A program made the translations under genes and the position numbers. The notes below the pieces were generated by a model. The model searched no databases. It was given only the letters and a program-made list of their open reading frames with translations, and had not been told where the DNA came from. Shown here one piece after another: positions 1 through 10,579 of a DNA stretch of 64,000 nucleotides (position 1 is its first letter; each line of letters opens with the position of its first letter). This DNA is from Antitrichia curtipendula (lineage: Eukaryota; Streptophyta; Bryopsida; Hypnales; Leucodontaceae), in the NCBI GenBank assembly GCA_951230915.1, contig OX579641.1:19694254-19758253 (forward strand), in the 5' to 3' direction.

Positions 1-173
1 ATTATAGAGGTGCATGTTCAGACGCTCATGAGTTTCAAGGTTGCTGGATATTTATAACTTTGTGAATCACAAATGAGACCACTATCTACGGAAGGTAGGT
101 CTTTGCAAGTTTCCTGTGGTAGCGGGACCGTGTTATTAAACTACTGAAACATCGTAAATTACTGTATTTGCAG

Positions 174-3100
174 CCATTGGCAACATTTCAAGGCAAAAAT
201 GCTTTTAGGGCTGTAGACCATCAATGGGACAGTAAAATATTTGCAACAGGAGGCGCTCAGGTTGATGTTTGGGACCACAACAGGTGTTACTTCTTCTCCA
301 TCAGCCTTTGTATTTGAATCTTCACTGTAGGTCACATCTTGTTGCTTCACATGATTTGGTTGCATGGAGTACTGTTTGGTTCAAGCATTGTTTTCCAACT
401 TTTGGGTGGTGTTGAGGTGGTGTTGAGTTTGGGCATGGTTTCTGAACAATGTGCTTGTTTGCATTGAAGGTCAGAGCCAATCAATACCTTCACGTGGGGT
501 GCAGACTCTATTCTTTCACTGCGGTTCAATCCAGCTGAGCATGATGTGTTCGCTACTACAGCCAGGTGCTTTTTCACATATGTTTGCATTCTCTTCACCT
601 TTATTAAATCCTGGACAATCGGGCTATTTTACAAACTTTTGAAGCATTGATGCTTATCTGTTGCATTTATAGAAGATTTATTGGAGGGACTTTCTGTTTC
701 TCGGTGCCCGTCGTGTTCATGATGACTTAGGCTGAACATTATGTGGAATATCTATCGCTTATCGAATGTTGTTTACGAACCGGAAAAATGTGGGATTGCG
801 TGAGGCAGTGATCGGAGTATTGCTTTGTATGACCTTCGAATGGGGACACCTTTGAGGAAATTAGTTATGCAGGTAAATTTCTAGTTTTATAAGATCCACG
901 TGTAGAGTCTTTTGTTGCTGATAAGAAAACCAGTAGTTAGGCAGGAGTCGGACATTTTATTTTAATTTGACAATCATATGTACATTGTTTCAAAGCTCTA
1001 CTCAAAATGTTAGCTATAATCTTTTTTCAGGTTTATGTCAAGCGATTCAAGATCTGCTAGTAATTTTTTGCTTGTTAATGAGGATCTAATGGTGCTGCCT
1101 GCGCTCTTTTGTCGTTAATGCAGACAAAGACCAATGCCGTCGCATGGAATCCTCGAGAACCAATGAATTTCACAGCTGTAAGTTCGTCTGGGAAATGTTG
1201 GCGATCATTCTGTCGTGGCTTGGCAGCGTAGAGTATGCCTCCTCATTCAGTTTTTCCGGCAAGATGTCTCTTCATTCTATGTCTGTCTTGATTTCCAGGC
1301 CAATGAAGATGGGAACTGCTATAGCTATGACATGCGTAAACTCAAGTACTCCATGTGTATACATAAAGATCATGTGTCAGCTGTGTAAGTTTTCAATGCC
1401 GTCATTTTTTCCTTTCTTACGATTTCTTATTTGGCTCATCTTTGAGGTGGCATAATGTTTCCTTGGTATTCTTCTTTTCTTATGTATTGAGGTACTCCTG
1501 AAGGTCGAACAAGTTACTTTGTCATAATTTCAGTATCTCTTAAATGTAGTATGTATACGCAAGATTGTTGTCTGCATGACTTCGTCTGTTTGTTATTGTA
1601 CTACCGAGTAAAACATGGTTTATTCACGTCAGGATATTACAATGTGTCCTGCAGAATGGCTATAGACTATTCACCAACAGGACGAGAATTCGTGACAGGT
1701 TCATATGATAGGACGGTAAGTTTCCATTAGAACTTTCGTCGTAGATGTATGCTGCTTGCGGTGTCATCAGAAAATTAAAAGTCTACAGGGAACGGACTGG
1801 AAATTAATTTAAGATCGGCGATCGTGTCTGATTCTCAGCATTATTATGTCAAGTCCCTGAAGCTGAGGCTATTTTGAGAGCACGGACTTTGACTGTCACT
1901 ACTTAGAACTGGTTGCTTGGTTTGTGATTCGTTTGAGGCCAGATATCACGAGAATTGTCTACGGGATGTTGGGAATGCTAGTCGAATTCCTCACATTGCA
2001 GTATTGTGTTAAATTTATTCCTCACATTAGGTTATCTCTTGTAATTTCTGACAGATTCACTACTGCTTCAATGCAGGTTAGGATTTTTCCATTTAACGGA
2101 GGTCACAGTAGGGAGGTGTATCACACGAAGCGAATGCAAAGGTGAATTGGTCTGCCTGTCGAGGCATTTCGTGATGCACGATATGTATTTTCTTATATTG
2201 TTGGTAGCTCTGATTCTCGTGCAGCATGTCATAGACCCGAGGAAAGTCGTCACAATTAAGTTAGCAGTTTTCTGTAATCGCTCTGAGAGTATTAAAGTCT
2301 CTGAGGACGTTCCCTAGAATATGATCACTTTTTTCTGTTCCTCCTCTCATGTGGTTTATTTTGTTTATTTGGCAGGGTATTTTCGGTGAATTTTAGTGGT
2401 GACGCAACGTATGTACTTTCTGGTAGTGATGATACCAATATTCGGGTGTGGAAAGCTAAGGCTTCTGAGCAACTTGGAGTGGTATGTACCTCTTCAAATT
2501 ATGCAAATCAAATAGGTCTTGGTTTGTTTATGAGTGGTTTAGGTGCGTTTCAGAGAAGAATTTGACAATTTTTGTCTGTATTTGTCGTTGCAGTTAGTCC
2601 CGAGGGAAAAGCAAAGGCATGCATATTTGGCTGCAGTCAAACAACGCTACAAGCATTTACCCGAAATCAATCGCATTGATAGGTATTATTGGCCGACCAC
2701 TATATTATTTTTCTTCATTTTACCATTTACCATTTAAGTCTCTTTGTGAGGTTTCCCCTGCAATCCTTAGAATCTTAATTTCCGACATCTGACGCTAAAT
2801 TTGGTCGTGACGCATTTTATCATTTTACCATTTACTCCCTCTGTCTCAAGATAAATCCGTAATTTCTAGTGGGAAACTGTGGGAGTACCACGGATTTATT
2901 TAGAGACAAGAGGGAATACCATTTACCATTTTTAAAATCTCTTTGTGAGGTTTCCCACACAATACTTAGAATCTTCTTTTCCGACAGCTGACGCTTTATT
3001 TGGTCGTTATGGTTTTGCAGACATCGCCACTTGCCGAAACCCATATACAAAGCTAACAAACTGCGACACGCTGTTGCCGACGCTGAAAGGAAGAAAGAAA

Positions 3101-3183
3101 GCCGGAAACGAGCCCACAGTGCCCCTGGAGCAATTGACCACACTCCTGCTAGAAAGAAACGGATTGTTGCAGAGGTTGAGTAA
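174..3183 (+). CDS. DCAF13: DCAF13/SOF1-type WD40 protein, C-terminal ten exons (5' end outside window)
   Basis: Ten exons join with consistent phases and no stops: 174-283, 470-565, 809-872, 1124-1177, 1299-1384, 1655-1715, 2077-2141, 2376-2481, 2594-2682 and 3021-3183 (TAA at the end). They give 297 residues, against about 450 for the family, so the N-terminal third lies upstream; I could not place an exon before 174. Diagnostic pieces are FATGGAQVDVWDHNR, AWNPREPMNFTA, FVTGSYDRTVRIFPFNGGHS, YHTKRMQRVFSV, YVLSGSDDTNIRVWKAKAS and the basic Sof1-like tail RHRHLPKPIY ... KKRIVAEVE. In the family this is a nucleolar WD40 propeller that acts in SSU-processome 18S rRNA maturation and can be a DDB1-CUL4 substrate receptor. 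Every intron has GT-AG ends. I see no damage, so this is probably a live gene. The residue match is to remembered family sequences, not to a search. Confidence 0.93.
2741..3010 (+). repeat. Duplicated intron segment (two ~70-bp copies, ~199 bp apart) in DCAF13
   Basis: Within the last DCAF13 intron, a stretch starting TCTTTGTGAGGTTTCCC at 2741 and ending near 2810 recurs at 2940-3010 with about 85-90% identity. The second copy runs straight into the acceptor ttttgcag at 3020. The duplication brackets the MITE at 2835-2916, so it may be a tandem segmental duplication that later received the MITE. Confidence 0.8.
2835..2916. mobile_element. Stowaway-like MITE in the last DCAF13 intron
   Basis: An 82-bp foldback is flanked by TA on both sides (2833-2834 and 2917-2918). 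Its left end CTCCCTCTGTCTCAAGATAA pairs with the complement of the right end (TCCCTCTTGTCTCTAAATAA), with one indel. The CTCCCTC terminus and TA target are typical of plant Stowaway/Tc1-mariner MITEs. It is non-coding and sits well inside the intron, so splicing should be unaffected. Confidence 0.85.
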
Positions 3184-3740
3184 TACTTGAATATTCAAAG
3201 TTAAGAGAATACAGTTTTTATGGTATTGAGCTGATTTCCACCTACTTTACTACCAAGGCTTTGGTGCAGTGTATTGCCCCCTTTGGGGGAACTATGTTGT
3301 AATCTGTAGCCAGATGATAACAGCCCAATGGGCAGGTACTCTGGAGCAAGAGATTTTGGATTGTAGGGCAGGTTTAACAGGTGACTGTACCAGCCAGGCA
3401 GCCACGCGCCCGTTTCGGAACTTGCCAGCGTGGGCGAGACTTCATGGTCACTTCAGTCTTGAAGGGAAGGAATGAAGGATTCGAAACACAAGTGTCTGGT
3501 ACTGTGATCCTGGAATTGCACTTTTTGATAGATTTGGCCTTGTTATGCGACATCTAGTTGATGTACTCCGAGGCTCAAACTTGGAGCACCCCGGTTTACT
3601 AGCTTGCAAATTTGCTCTATTCTTTCATGGTTTATTGCAATTTCAGAGTTGGCCATTTTTTATCCGCAATCAAGAAGTTTTTGAATGAATAGTCTGTTGA
3701 GCAACAAGGTACATAATTTAACAAAAATTCACTTGTTCTA
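3184..3740 (+). other. DCAF13 3' flank / probable 3' UTR
   Basis: This stretch follows the TAA with moderate GC and no splice-consistent ORF. I cannot place the poly(A) site. It gives way to AT-rich repeat DNA at about 3.7 kb. Confidence 0.4.
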
Positions 3741-3743
3741 TGC

Positions 3744-3785
3744 TGTACTTCCTCCGTCCTGTAATACTAGTCCTTTTTTTTAGTA
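3744..3785 (+). mobile_element. Solo Stowaway-like terminus
   Basis: The sequence CTTCCTCCGTCCTGTAATAC at about 3749, preceded by TA, has the look of a Stowaway end. A convincing partner end was not found; the GGGACAAATGAAATAAAG stretch near 4122 is at best a decayed candidate. Confidence 0.4.
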
Positions 3786-4182
3786 TTGAAAGTATTAAGG
3801 ATTTGGCAAAACATGTGGCTACTAATTGCAATCAATAAAATATTAAATTACAATATAGGTTGCAATAGATATGAAGTGCCAAATATAAATAAGACCTACC
3901 TTCACAAGAATGGTTTGGAATTCAATAGATTCCATGAAGAGTTCAATGTCTTTTGGTCTTTGACTTAGTCAACTTCAAATTGCTATAAAAGCTTCAATTT
4001 TTAGGTTTTATAATGTAGATATTAAATTAGATTTCTTTTTTTTATGATATCAAAAATAAAATAAAGCATCTTCAATCCTAAAATCAAGTTTAAAGTATAA
4101 TGTTGGTGGAACAAATAATTTGGGACAAATGAAATAAAGAAAACGGACTAACATCATGTTATGTTGGAGTTACATTAATCCC

Positions 4183-4408
4183 TTAACCTTTCAATGCCTA
4201 GTGTGTGTTTATTAAAATCCAACCTTTTGTAAATTCATTCCAATCAAACTATCACCTAACAAGAGATTTATATAAATTGATTGTACTGATTGGTAGTAGA
4301 GAATAATTTAGAGTCCAAGGGAAAGGGGCATGTCCTTGGATTGTAGTGTTGAAATAAACAAAGAAATTTCAATAGATAGAATCTTGTTGCTAAGATGCTC
4401 AAGGGTTA
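4183..4408. mobile_element. Short TTAA-flanked element (decayed)
   Basis: The left end TTAACCTTTCAATGCC and the right end GATGCTCAAGGGTTAA form imperfect inverted ends around 226 bp. They match the end pattern of the better-preserved elements at 8858, 10119, 14251 and 28729. No coding capacity is seen. Confidence 0.45.
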
Positions 4409-4834
4409 AAGACAAGGATAGTCCAAAATTGTAAAGATTTAATATGAAATGGAACTCAAAGAATTACTTAATGATGATTCAAATACAATAGTCGTAAAAT
4501 ATAGTCCATAGATCATATCAATCAACATACAAACTAGTATTTAAACCAATATTTTCTAATAAAATTTGAAGTCAAAAATCAAATATTTCTTCTAAAATTG
4601 ATTGTAGATCGGATGTTTTTGATTTTTACAAGAATTATTTTTCTTTGAATTCAAAACATTAAGTTCTAATCATAATGGTTTTTAAAGATTTATTTTTTAA
4701 TTTTTTATTCAAATTATTTTGGAAGGGTCATCTTTGTAACTTTAAAAGTTGCTTTCTTGAGGCTAGACCTACCAATATTTTTTGAAATGTATAATATTTG
4801 CAAATTTTTGGCAGTATATGCTTGAGGACCAAGG

Positions 4835-5755
4835 GACCAAATTGCATTTTTGGCAACATAGCAATTTTGGATAGCTTACTATGAATGGAATTTTTATTTG
4901 TTTTCTTCAAAATTTCCACACAACATATGTTCGGGGAGTAGCTTTAAGGCCCAACCATTTTCATAATTTTTCACTACATGGTTAAAAAGTTGTAGTATGA
5001 TATGTAGTTTTCATTACTAACTCAGCGAACAGCCCAGACAACAAAATAAACTTCTTTATTATCATTTTTTTAATAAATAAAAATTTGAAATTGGTTCTCT
5101 AGATTTATACATACATGGAAAGCTTTGAACCATTCCATTTTCATCAAAGAGTCAAAAGTTATGAGGAGTTTTAGTTTGCGGATTCTATATTCTAAAACAA
5201 ACTTTGAAGTCCTTTATTTTACTCAATTTTCAATATTTTTGGAATAAAATAAAATCATAGCATGTAGATTGTTTACAACAACATTACAACCATTGGGATT
5301 GGCATTTTTCAGTTCCATAGCTAAATTTCAATAATTTAGTAGTTTGAATCATTCTCTACTTCTTTCTACTTCTTTTTCTTTTCTTGTATGATGTACAATT
5401 CCAAATGATCTGAAATTTTTCAAGCATGTAGCCAACTTGCCTTTACAATTGAATCTGAAGAAGCATCACTATTTAAGACATTTCATCATACATATATGAC
5501 CTTGTGAAGTGCATCTGCCTTGTTTTTCATAGGGTCCAAAAAATGAAATCTATCAATTCAAATGCTAATATCTTGCAATCCACACAGTGGAATTTTTTGA
5601 AATTTCTTTCACATCTTTTCAAACCGGCATACTAAAAGATCTTTCAATTAGGTGTATTCAAAAAAAAAAATCTAAAATTTGAAACTTCTTGAAATGGCAA
5701 TTTTGGAGCATTTTTGGTGAAAACATAGTCAAGGACTTTATAGATTAAAGAACTA
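4835..5755 (-). repeat. Old, antisense copy of the 26614-28107 repeat, without its inner insertion
   Basis: Read on the minus strand, this stretch follows the outer arms of the 26614-28107 element over several hundred bases (for example GGAGTAGCTTTA, CATGGTTAAAAAGTT and AAATTTGAAATTGGTTCTCT). Where the younger element has a 546-bp CTAG-flanked insertion, this copy reads straight through at about 5086-5096 (TTTTTTAATAAATAAAAA). It is an internal pre-insertion allele. Confidence 0.7.
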
Positions 5756-6533
5756 ACACTAGATCTTCCCAAAAATCAATGGATGATAAAAAAAAAATCT
5801 TAACATTTATGTGTGCTTTTGATGTGTTTGCGTTCATCCATTATTCAAAATTTGAATGTTTAGTCCTTAAAGGATTAAATCATTACAGGGAACCTTGCCG
5901 CTTTACAAGGCAGTGAATGGTACAAAAAAGGGGTTGAATGGGGGGTGAAAGTTTACTATCTTTTGGGACTTGTTCAACCCAATTTAGAGATCTGCTTTTG
6001 GATGCAATTCATGTATGTTGCATTCTAATGTACTACTTAGCTTTTATTGCATTGAGTGTGCATTTGGTAATCAAAGTTTTGAAAGTGGAGATGAAAGGGT
6101 TGGAATTGGACTACAAAGTTATCATTTAATGAATTAAAATAACTTATCCATACATCGTATATACAAGGCAAAAGGTTCATTCATTGTTTCATTGTATAAA
6201 GGGATACTTTCAAATTTCCATTGGATCCATATAGGGAAGAGAGAGACACTTCAAAATGCCAAAAGGCAAGAATTGTTTCAAATCTCCTCTAGGGGCTATA
6301 TTGGGAAGCTACATGTTTTTGCTTTGACAGTCTATAATGTATTATTTTATCCAAAAATTAAAATGACTAAAATACATGTGAAATAAACCCTAATTTTCCA
6401 TTCTTTTGAAGAAAAATAAATTGTAAATCCAATAATTGTATCTATGAATAGTAATAAAATAGTCCACAATGGGCTTCCTACCTAATTTGTGCTATTCCAT
6501 TCAATAATTATAATTGCTTGGCCTTTGGGCTTA

Positions 6534-6733
6534 NNNNNNNNNNNNNNNNNNNNNNNNNNNNNNNNNNNNNNNNNNNNNNNNNNNNNNNNNNNNNNNNNNN
6601 NNNNNNNNNNNNNNNNNNNNNNNNNNNNNNNNNNNNNNNNNNNNNNNNNNNNNNNNNNNNNNNNNNNNNNNNNNNNNNNNNNNNNNNNNNNNNNNNNNNN
6701 NNNNNNNNNNNNNNNNNNNNNNNNNNNNNNNNN
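6534..6733. other. Assembly gap (200 N)
   Basis: Exactly 200 N bases, a conventional placeholder length. The true sequence length is unknown, and translations across it are meaningless. Confidence 0.99.
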
Positions 6734-7718
6734 GTTTTTATAATGGATGAACCATTAATAAATTCCTATAGTTTAAGTTCATTTGTAGGGAGGTATGGAT
6801 GTTCTATGGTAATTCCTAGGGAGATTTTATCAACCCAAAGTTGTGCACAATTAAAGGTAAAAGGAATACTTGACCTTAGCCGGTTAATCTATAGATAAGA
6901 TTTCATATTTATTATATTCAAAACCAAGGTTAATGGACTTATCAAGGCAATTGTTTAATGTCATTCTTTAAAGTCTCCAGCTTGATTCCTTTTTCTCCAT
7001 CCAGGATCTATAGCTTCTTCATTCTTTAGTTGAACTGCAACTTCATGCTCCCCTTTAGTCTTGTCAGCTTTAATGGATATTTGTTCACTTCACTTTATTT
7101 TTGCTCCGATTCCAATTGATTTCTAATCTTGACTATAGAGCTTTTACAAATTCCTTTTAAATAATTTTCCTCATAGCAAAATTTACATTTGTTGCTCCCT
7201 CTATAGAGTCCACTCATTTTTCTATCCACATGACTCAAGATGACACCGCTACTTAATTACACCAATTCTATCAATTCTTATAATATATTCCACATTATAT
7301 ATTCTCAGCCCATTCACAATTGATAACACCATTAACATCAGCCATCATTCAGCATTCACTCTCAATCACAATAATGGATAATTTTCCAAAATGATTCTAT
7401 AGATCTATCACGCAGCCCATATCATAACATACAATTGATTCATCTCCATTTCAGCACATCCTCAACAACAATAAAAACTCACAGACTATAGAACACCATC
7501 ACATCATACATTGACTCACAATGGATTCCAACCACAAACAATTAAACATATACGCCAATTAAATCCAATTGAGCCATCACACAATTAAATTCCAATTCCA
7601 TTTCAATTCAGTATTATATTTCACTGCAAAATTTACAATTGTTCTTCACTTCCTTCACATCCTTACTTTGTTAGTAACAATCGACTCAACAGAATTAAAA
7701 TCAGACACCAGTACAATA

Positions 7719-7867
7719 CATTAGAAGAAACCTGTGTTTTTTTTGACGCATTATTTTGAACGTCCACTTTTTTTGGACATCAAACATAACATTAAGATAC
7801 TAGTTTTGACATCATAAAGTAGACGTCCAAAATAATGCGTCAAAAAAAACACAGGTTTCTTCTAGTG
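7719..7867. mobile_element. 149-bp CACTA-type MITE
   Basis: This near-perfect foldback begins CATTAGAAGAAACCTGTG and ends CACAGGTTTCTTCTAGTG. The inverted arms are about 50 bp each and contain GACGCATTATTTTG and ACGTCC. It is flanked by a 3-bp target duplication ATA (7716-7718 and 7868-7870), as expected for CACTA transposases. The ends resemble the larger CACTA elements at 48927 and 54312 (CACTAGAAGAAAACC), so a related transposase may mobilise it. It has no coding capacity. Confidence 0.88.
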
Positions 7868-8263
7868 ATAGAAAATTGAACTCCTCCCATACTTAATTCT
7901 CACCAACAACTGTATCTATTGTTCACTCCACACTCTGCCGGCCACCACCGCAGGAGCTTTGGATCCTATCTAGACTGGCCTCCCAAACTTCCTGACAATT
8001 GATTTCACCCGCCTCACCAGATCAGTTCATAACTGCCTCAATAATTTGCACCCCACTCATCCATTTCTATTCAACTGTAGATGAAAGCGTAATGAAATCC
8101 AATTAGACTGGTAATATTCACACATTAACCTCTCAAATACAATAGAACTATAAAAGTCAAAGATTTTAACAAAATTTGACTGCTATTCACATTCTCTCTA
8201 TAGATTCTATGACTACAAGGAACTAGGAGTTAGAGTTTGAGAAAAACACATGACGAAATTCAT

Positions 8264-8792
8264 TAGAGGTAGTCACACCTTCTCCAATTATCAAACTTTT
8301 AAGAAGAATGAAAAAGGCAGAGAATAAAAAGAATGTCACACCTTCTACATGAAGAAGGTGTGACACCCTTTTTTTCATAGTTGCAAGATTGAGAATAAGA
8401 ATTTGAGATAATTCTTTCATCTACGGGGAAGATCGGGGAAGATCAATGTAGTAGAGAGCCCTAGTCAACCACAATCAACACTAAAGAGTCACGATCAACT
8501 ATAAAGAGGCATAATCGATGAATGAGAAAGATTTGCGGAACAGATTTTAAGTGAGGAGTCTTCTGCATTGATGCTCGCAACGTGAAACCAACCCATAAAG
8601 AGTGTAACTCAAATCCAAATTCTTATGAAGTAATCTTCTTCACATCCATTCTTCACCTTCACAGGAGAAGAATGGCCATTCTCAATCTTTAAAGAATGGA
8701 ACCTCCACAAGCTATGGAGAACCAATGAAAGTGTGCTACGTCTCCATTCTCTGAAGATTGAGAATGGGGTGAAGAAGGTGTGACTACCCCTA
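8264..8792. mobile_element. ~525-bp TA-flanked foldback element with an internal palindrome
   Basis: The left end TAGAGGTAGTCACACCTTCT pairs with the right end GAAGGTGTGACTACCCCTA. A second, self-contained palindrome at about 8333-8366 repeats the terminal motif (GTCACACCTTCT ... AGAAGGTGTGAC). A further inverted pair around CCATTCTCAATCTT / AAGATTGAGAATGG lies at about 8675 and 8750. A TA target would suggest a Tc1/mariner relative. No ORF of note. Confidence 0.7.
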
Positions 8793-8857
8793 TTGAAGCA
8801 CACAAATTGGGTTGTGGCAGAGTTTGGTGCCAATGTTTCTTTTGTACTTGTTCTTAG

Positions 8858-8995
8858 TTAACCCCTAAAGTCCCAAGGCCTTTTTTCCATCAAAGACCAC
8901 TCAAAGTAGAAACTGCCATTTCTACTACAAAGAGCACAAGACTTTAAAAATTAATTTAAAGTCCCCCGTAGGAACTTTGGGACTTTAGAAATTAA
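8858..8995. mobile_element. 138-bp TTAA-flanked MITE
   Basis: The left end TTAACCCCTAAAGTCCCAAG and the right end CTTTGGGACTTTAGAAATTAA are inverted, with TTAA at both edges. It is non-coding. The ends match the 28729 and 26614 elements. Confidence 0.65.
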
Positions 8996-9621
8996 GTCTT
9001 CCCTTTTGGACACCCCTCCTACAAACTAAATGTGGTTCGCATTGCAATTAATTCTATTATGCAAAGAAAACTCTATTACACACATTGCAACCACTATACT
9101 GTACAGTGAGAGTTTCCCATTATTTAATATTGAATTTTGAAAGTGATTTTTGTATCTTTATCTTTAGTTGTAAGGGGGGGTATTTGTTTAATACGGCCTA
9201 AGAAAATCAAATCAAAGAAATAAAAAATATCTCGGAATTAATCCAAATCCAAATCATGAATGATACAATAACCTGCCCCCAATTTTCAGTTGGTCATTCC
9301 ACAACCACTTTTTATCTTTCCGGGTTATGCTAATGACTTGTAAAGGCATGGGCAAGGTGTTATCTTACCATGGACGGAAACTGATGTGATTGATAATCTC
9401 CAATTCCGTCAGCGTGGTCCCGGCCACAAGCTTATCAAAAGGGGGGGCTCTGTTGGGTCACATGCAGGCATCCCCCTCATCATTTGACCACATTTCATTC
9501 TTGTATAGGTGAGTCGTGTTTTGGAAAAGGCTGAAATATTCCTTCATGCAATCCCTTGGTTTGGGCCTTTTCTGTGTCCCAAAATCGCTCATGTGCATGA
9601 CCAAACCACGCTTGGAATAAC

Positions 9622-10122
9622 TTAAGGTAAAACAGCCCATTATGGACCAAATGGGGGGGGTTGCCCTCATGTCATTACTGAAATTTTTTAATTTTTTTTT
9701 CTCATACAAAGACAAGTGATAGAAATGGTGAGAGCAATTGAAATTATATTTTTTCAATAAAGTGTGAATTTGATATAAATTTCTGAAGTGTTCTGCCCAT
9801 CATGGCTAAAAGAGCCTGTAGACTACCTCAAAACCAACAAAAATTATATCCATAACACTCATCTAGCTCACCTATTGCGGTCACAATATTTTCTAAAATA
9901 GAAGGCCTGAAAAAATCACTTCCTATGATGAATTAACACTAAAAAGCTGGAAGTTCCTATTGTGGTTGCTAATTACTCCATTCCGGATATCCAACCCATT
10001 GATTGTAGCGCAAATTTAATTCGCCGGAAGAAAATCATGATTCATTAAAAGAAAATCATAATGGAGTCATTCCTAGGAATCCGTAATGGGTAAAAGGTCC
10101 GTAATGGGCTGTTTTATCTTAA
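9622..10122. mobile_element. ~500-bp TTAA-flanked element with a 23-bp TIR
   Basis: The left end, TTAA followed by GGTAAAACAGCCCATTATGG, and the complement of the right end, TTAA followed by GATAAAACAGCCCATTACGG, match with two differences. The interior is AT-rich and encodes nothing recognisable. Its right TTAA (10119-10122) is shared with the next element. Confidence 0.75.
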
Positions 10123-10577
10123 CCCTTAAATGCCAGGCTCATTGCCATGGAAATCAATTTGTTTTGACACCATGTGAATTGTTGGATTAAAATAATGCAA
10201 AAGCATTCATTGGAAGACAAACTATTGTAGATGATCTTTCTTTTTTGCACAAAATTGGGAGGATGAATAGTTGCACTAAATCTGTCCTACAAGGAGAGAT
10301 TATTTGTCATTCATTAGCCAAAAAACATCCATGGCGGCGTTTAAGGGTTAAACGATGGGCTCATTGCCGTGGAAATCAATTTGTTTTGACACCACGTGAA
10401 TTGTTGGATTAAGATAATGCAAAAGCATTCATTGGAAGACAAACTATTGTAGATGATCTTTCCTTTTTGCACAAAATTGGGAGGATGAATAGTTGCACTG
10501 AATCTGTCCTACAGTGAGGGAGAAATTCTTTGTCATTCATCAACCAAAAAACGTCCTTGGCAGCGTGTATGGGTTAA
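10119..10577 (+). mobile_element. Tandem pair of ~222-bp TTAA-ended elements
   Basis: Two copies of a ~222-bp unit (10136-10357 and 10358 to about 10576, roughly 95% identical) lie head to tail. The outer ends are TTAACCCTTAAATGCC and GGCAGCGTGTATGGGTTAA. At the junction, GGCGGCGTTTAAGGGTTAA reproduces the right end. The second unit thus sits directly on the TTAA of the first, by insertion into the target site or by duplication. Confidence 0.75.
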
Positions 10578-10579
10578 GG

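Larger units (their letters stand above)
3790..8260. other. AT-rich intergenic DNA with decayed repeats
   Basis: No ORF here looks like a gene. The stretch contains short TTAA elements, an old copy of a dispersed repeat (4835-5755), the N gap and a small CACTA MITE, all listed separately. The remainder is low-complexity AT-rich sequence in which I see nothing further. Confidence 0.6.

Noticed and set aside
40..112. Upstream DCAF13 exon in the first 110 bases (ending before GTAGGT at about 113)
   Set aside because: No frame gives residues resembling the family just before the 174 exon, and the phase does not fit well.
6489..6898. ORFs spanning 6489-6898
   Set aside because: They run through the 200-N gap, so the translation is mostly unknown residues.
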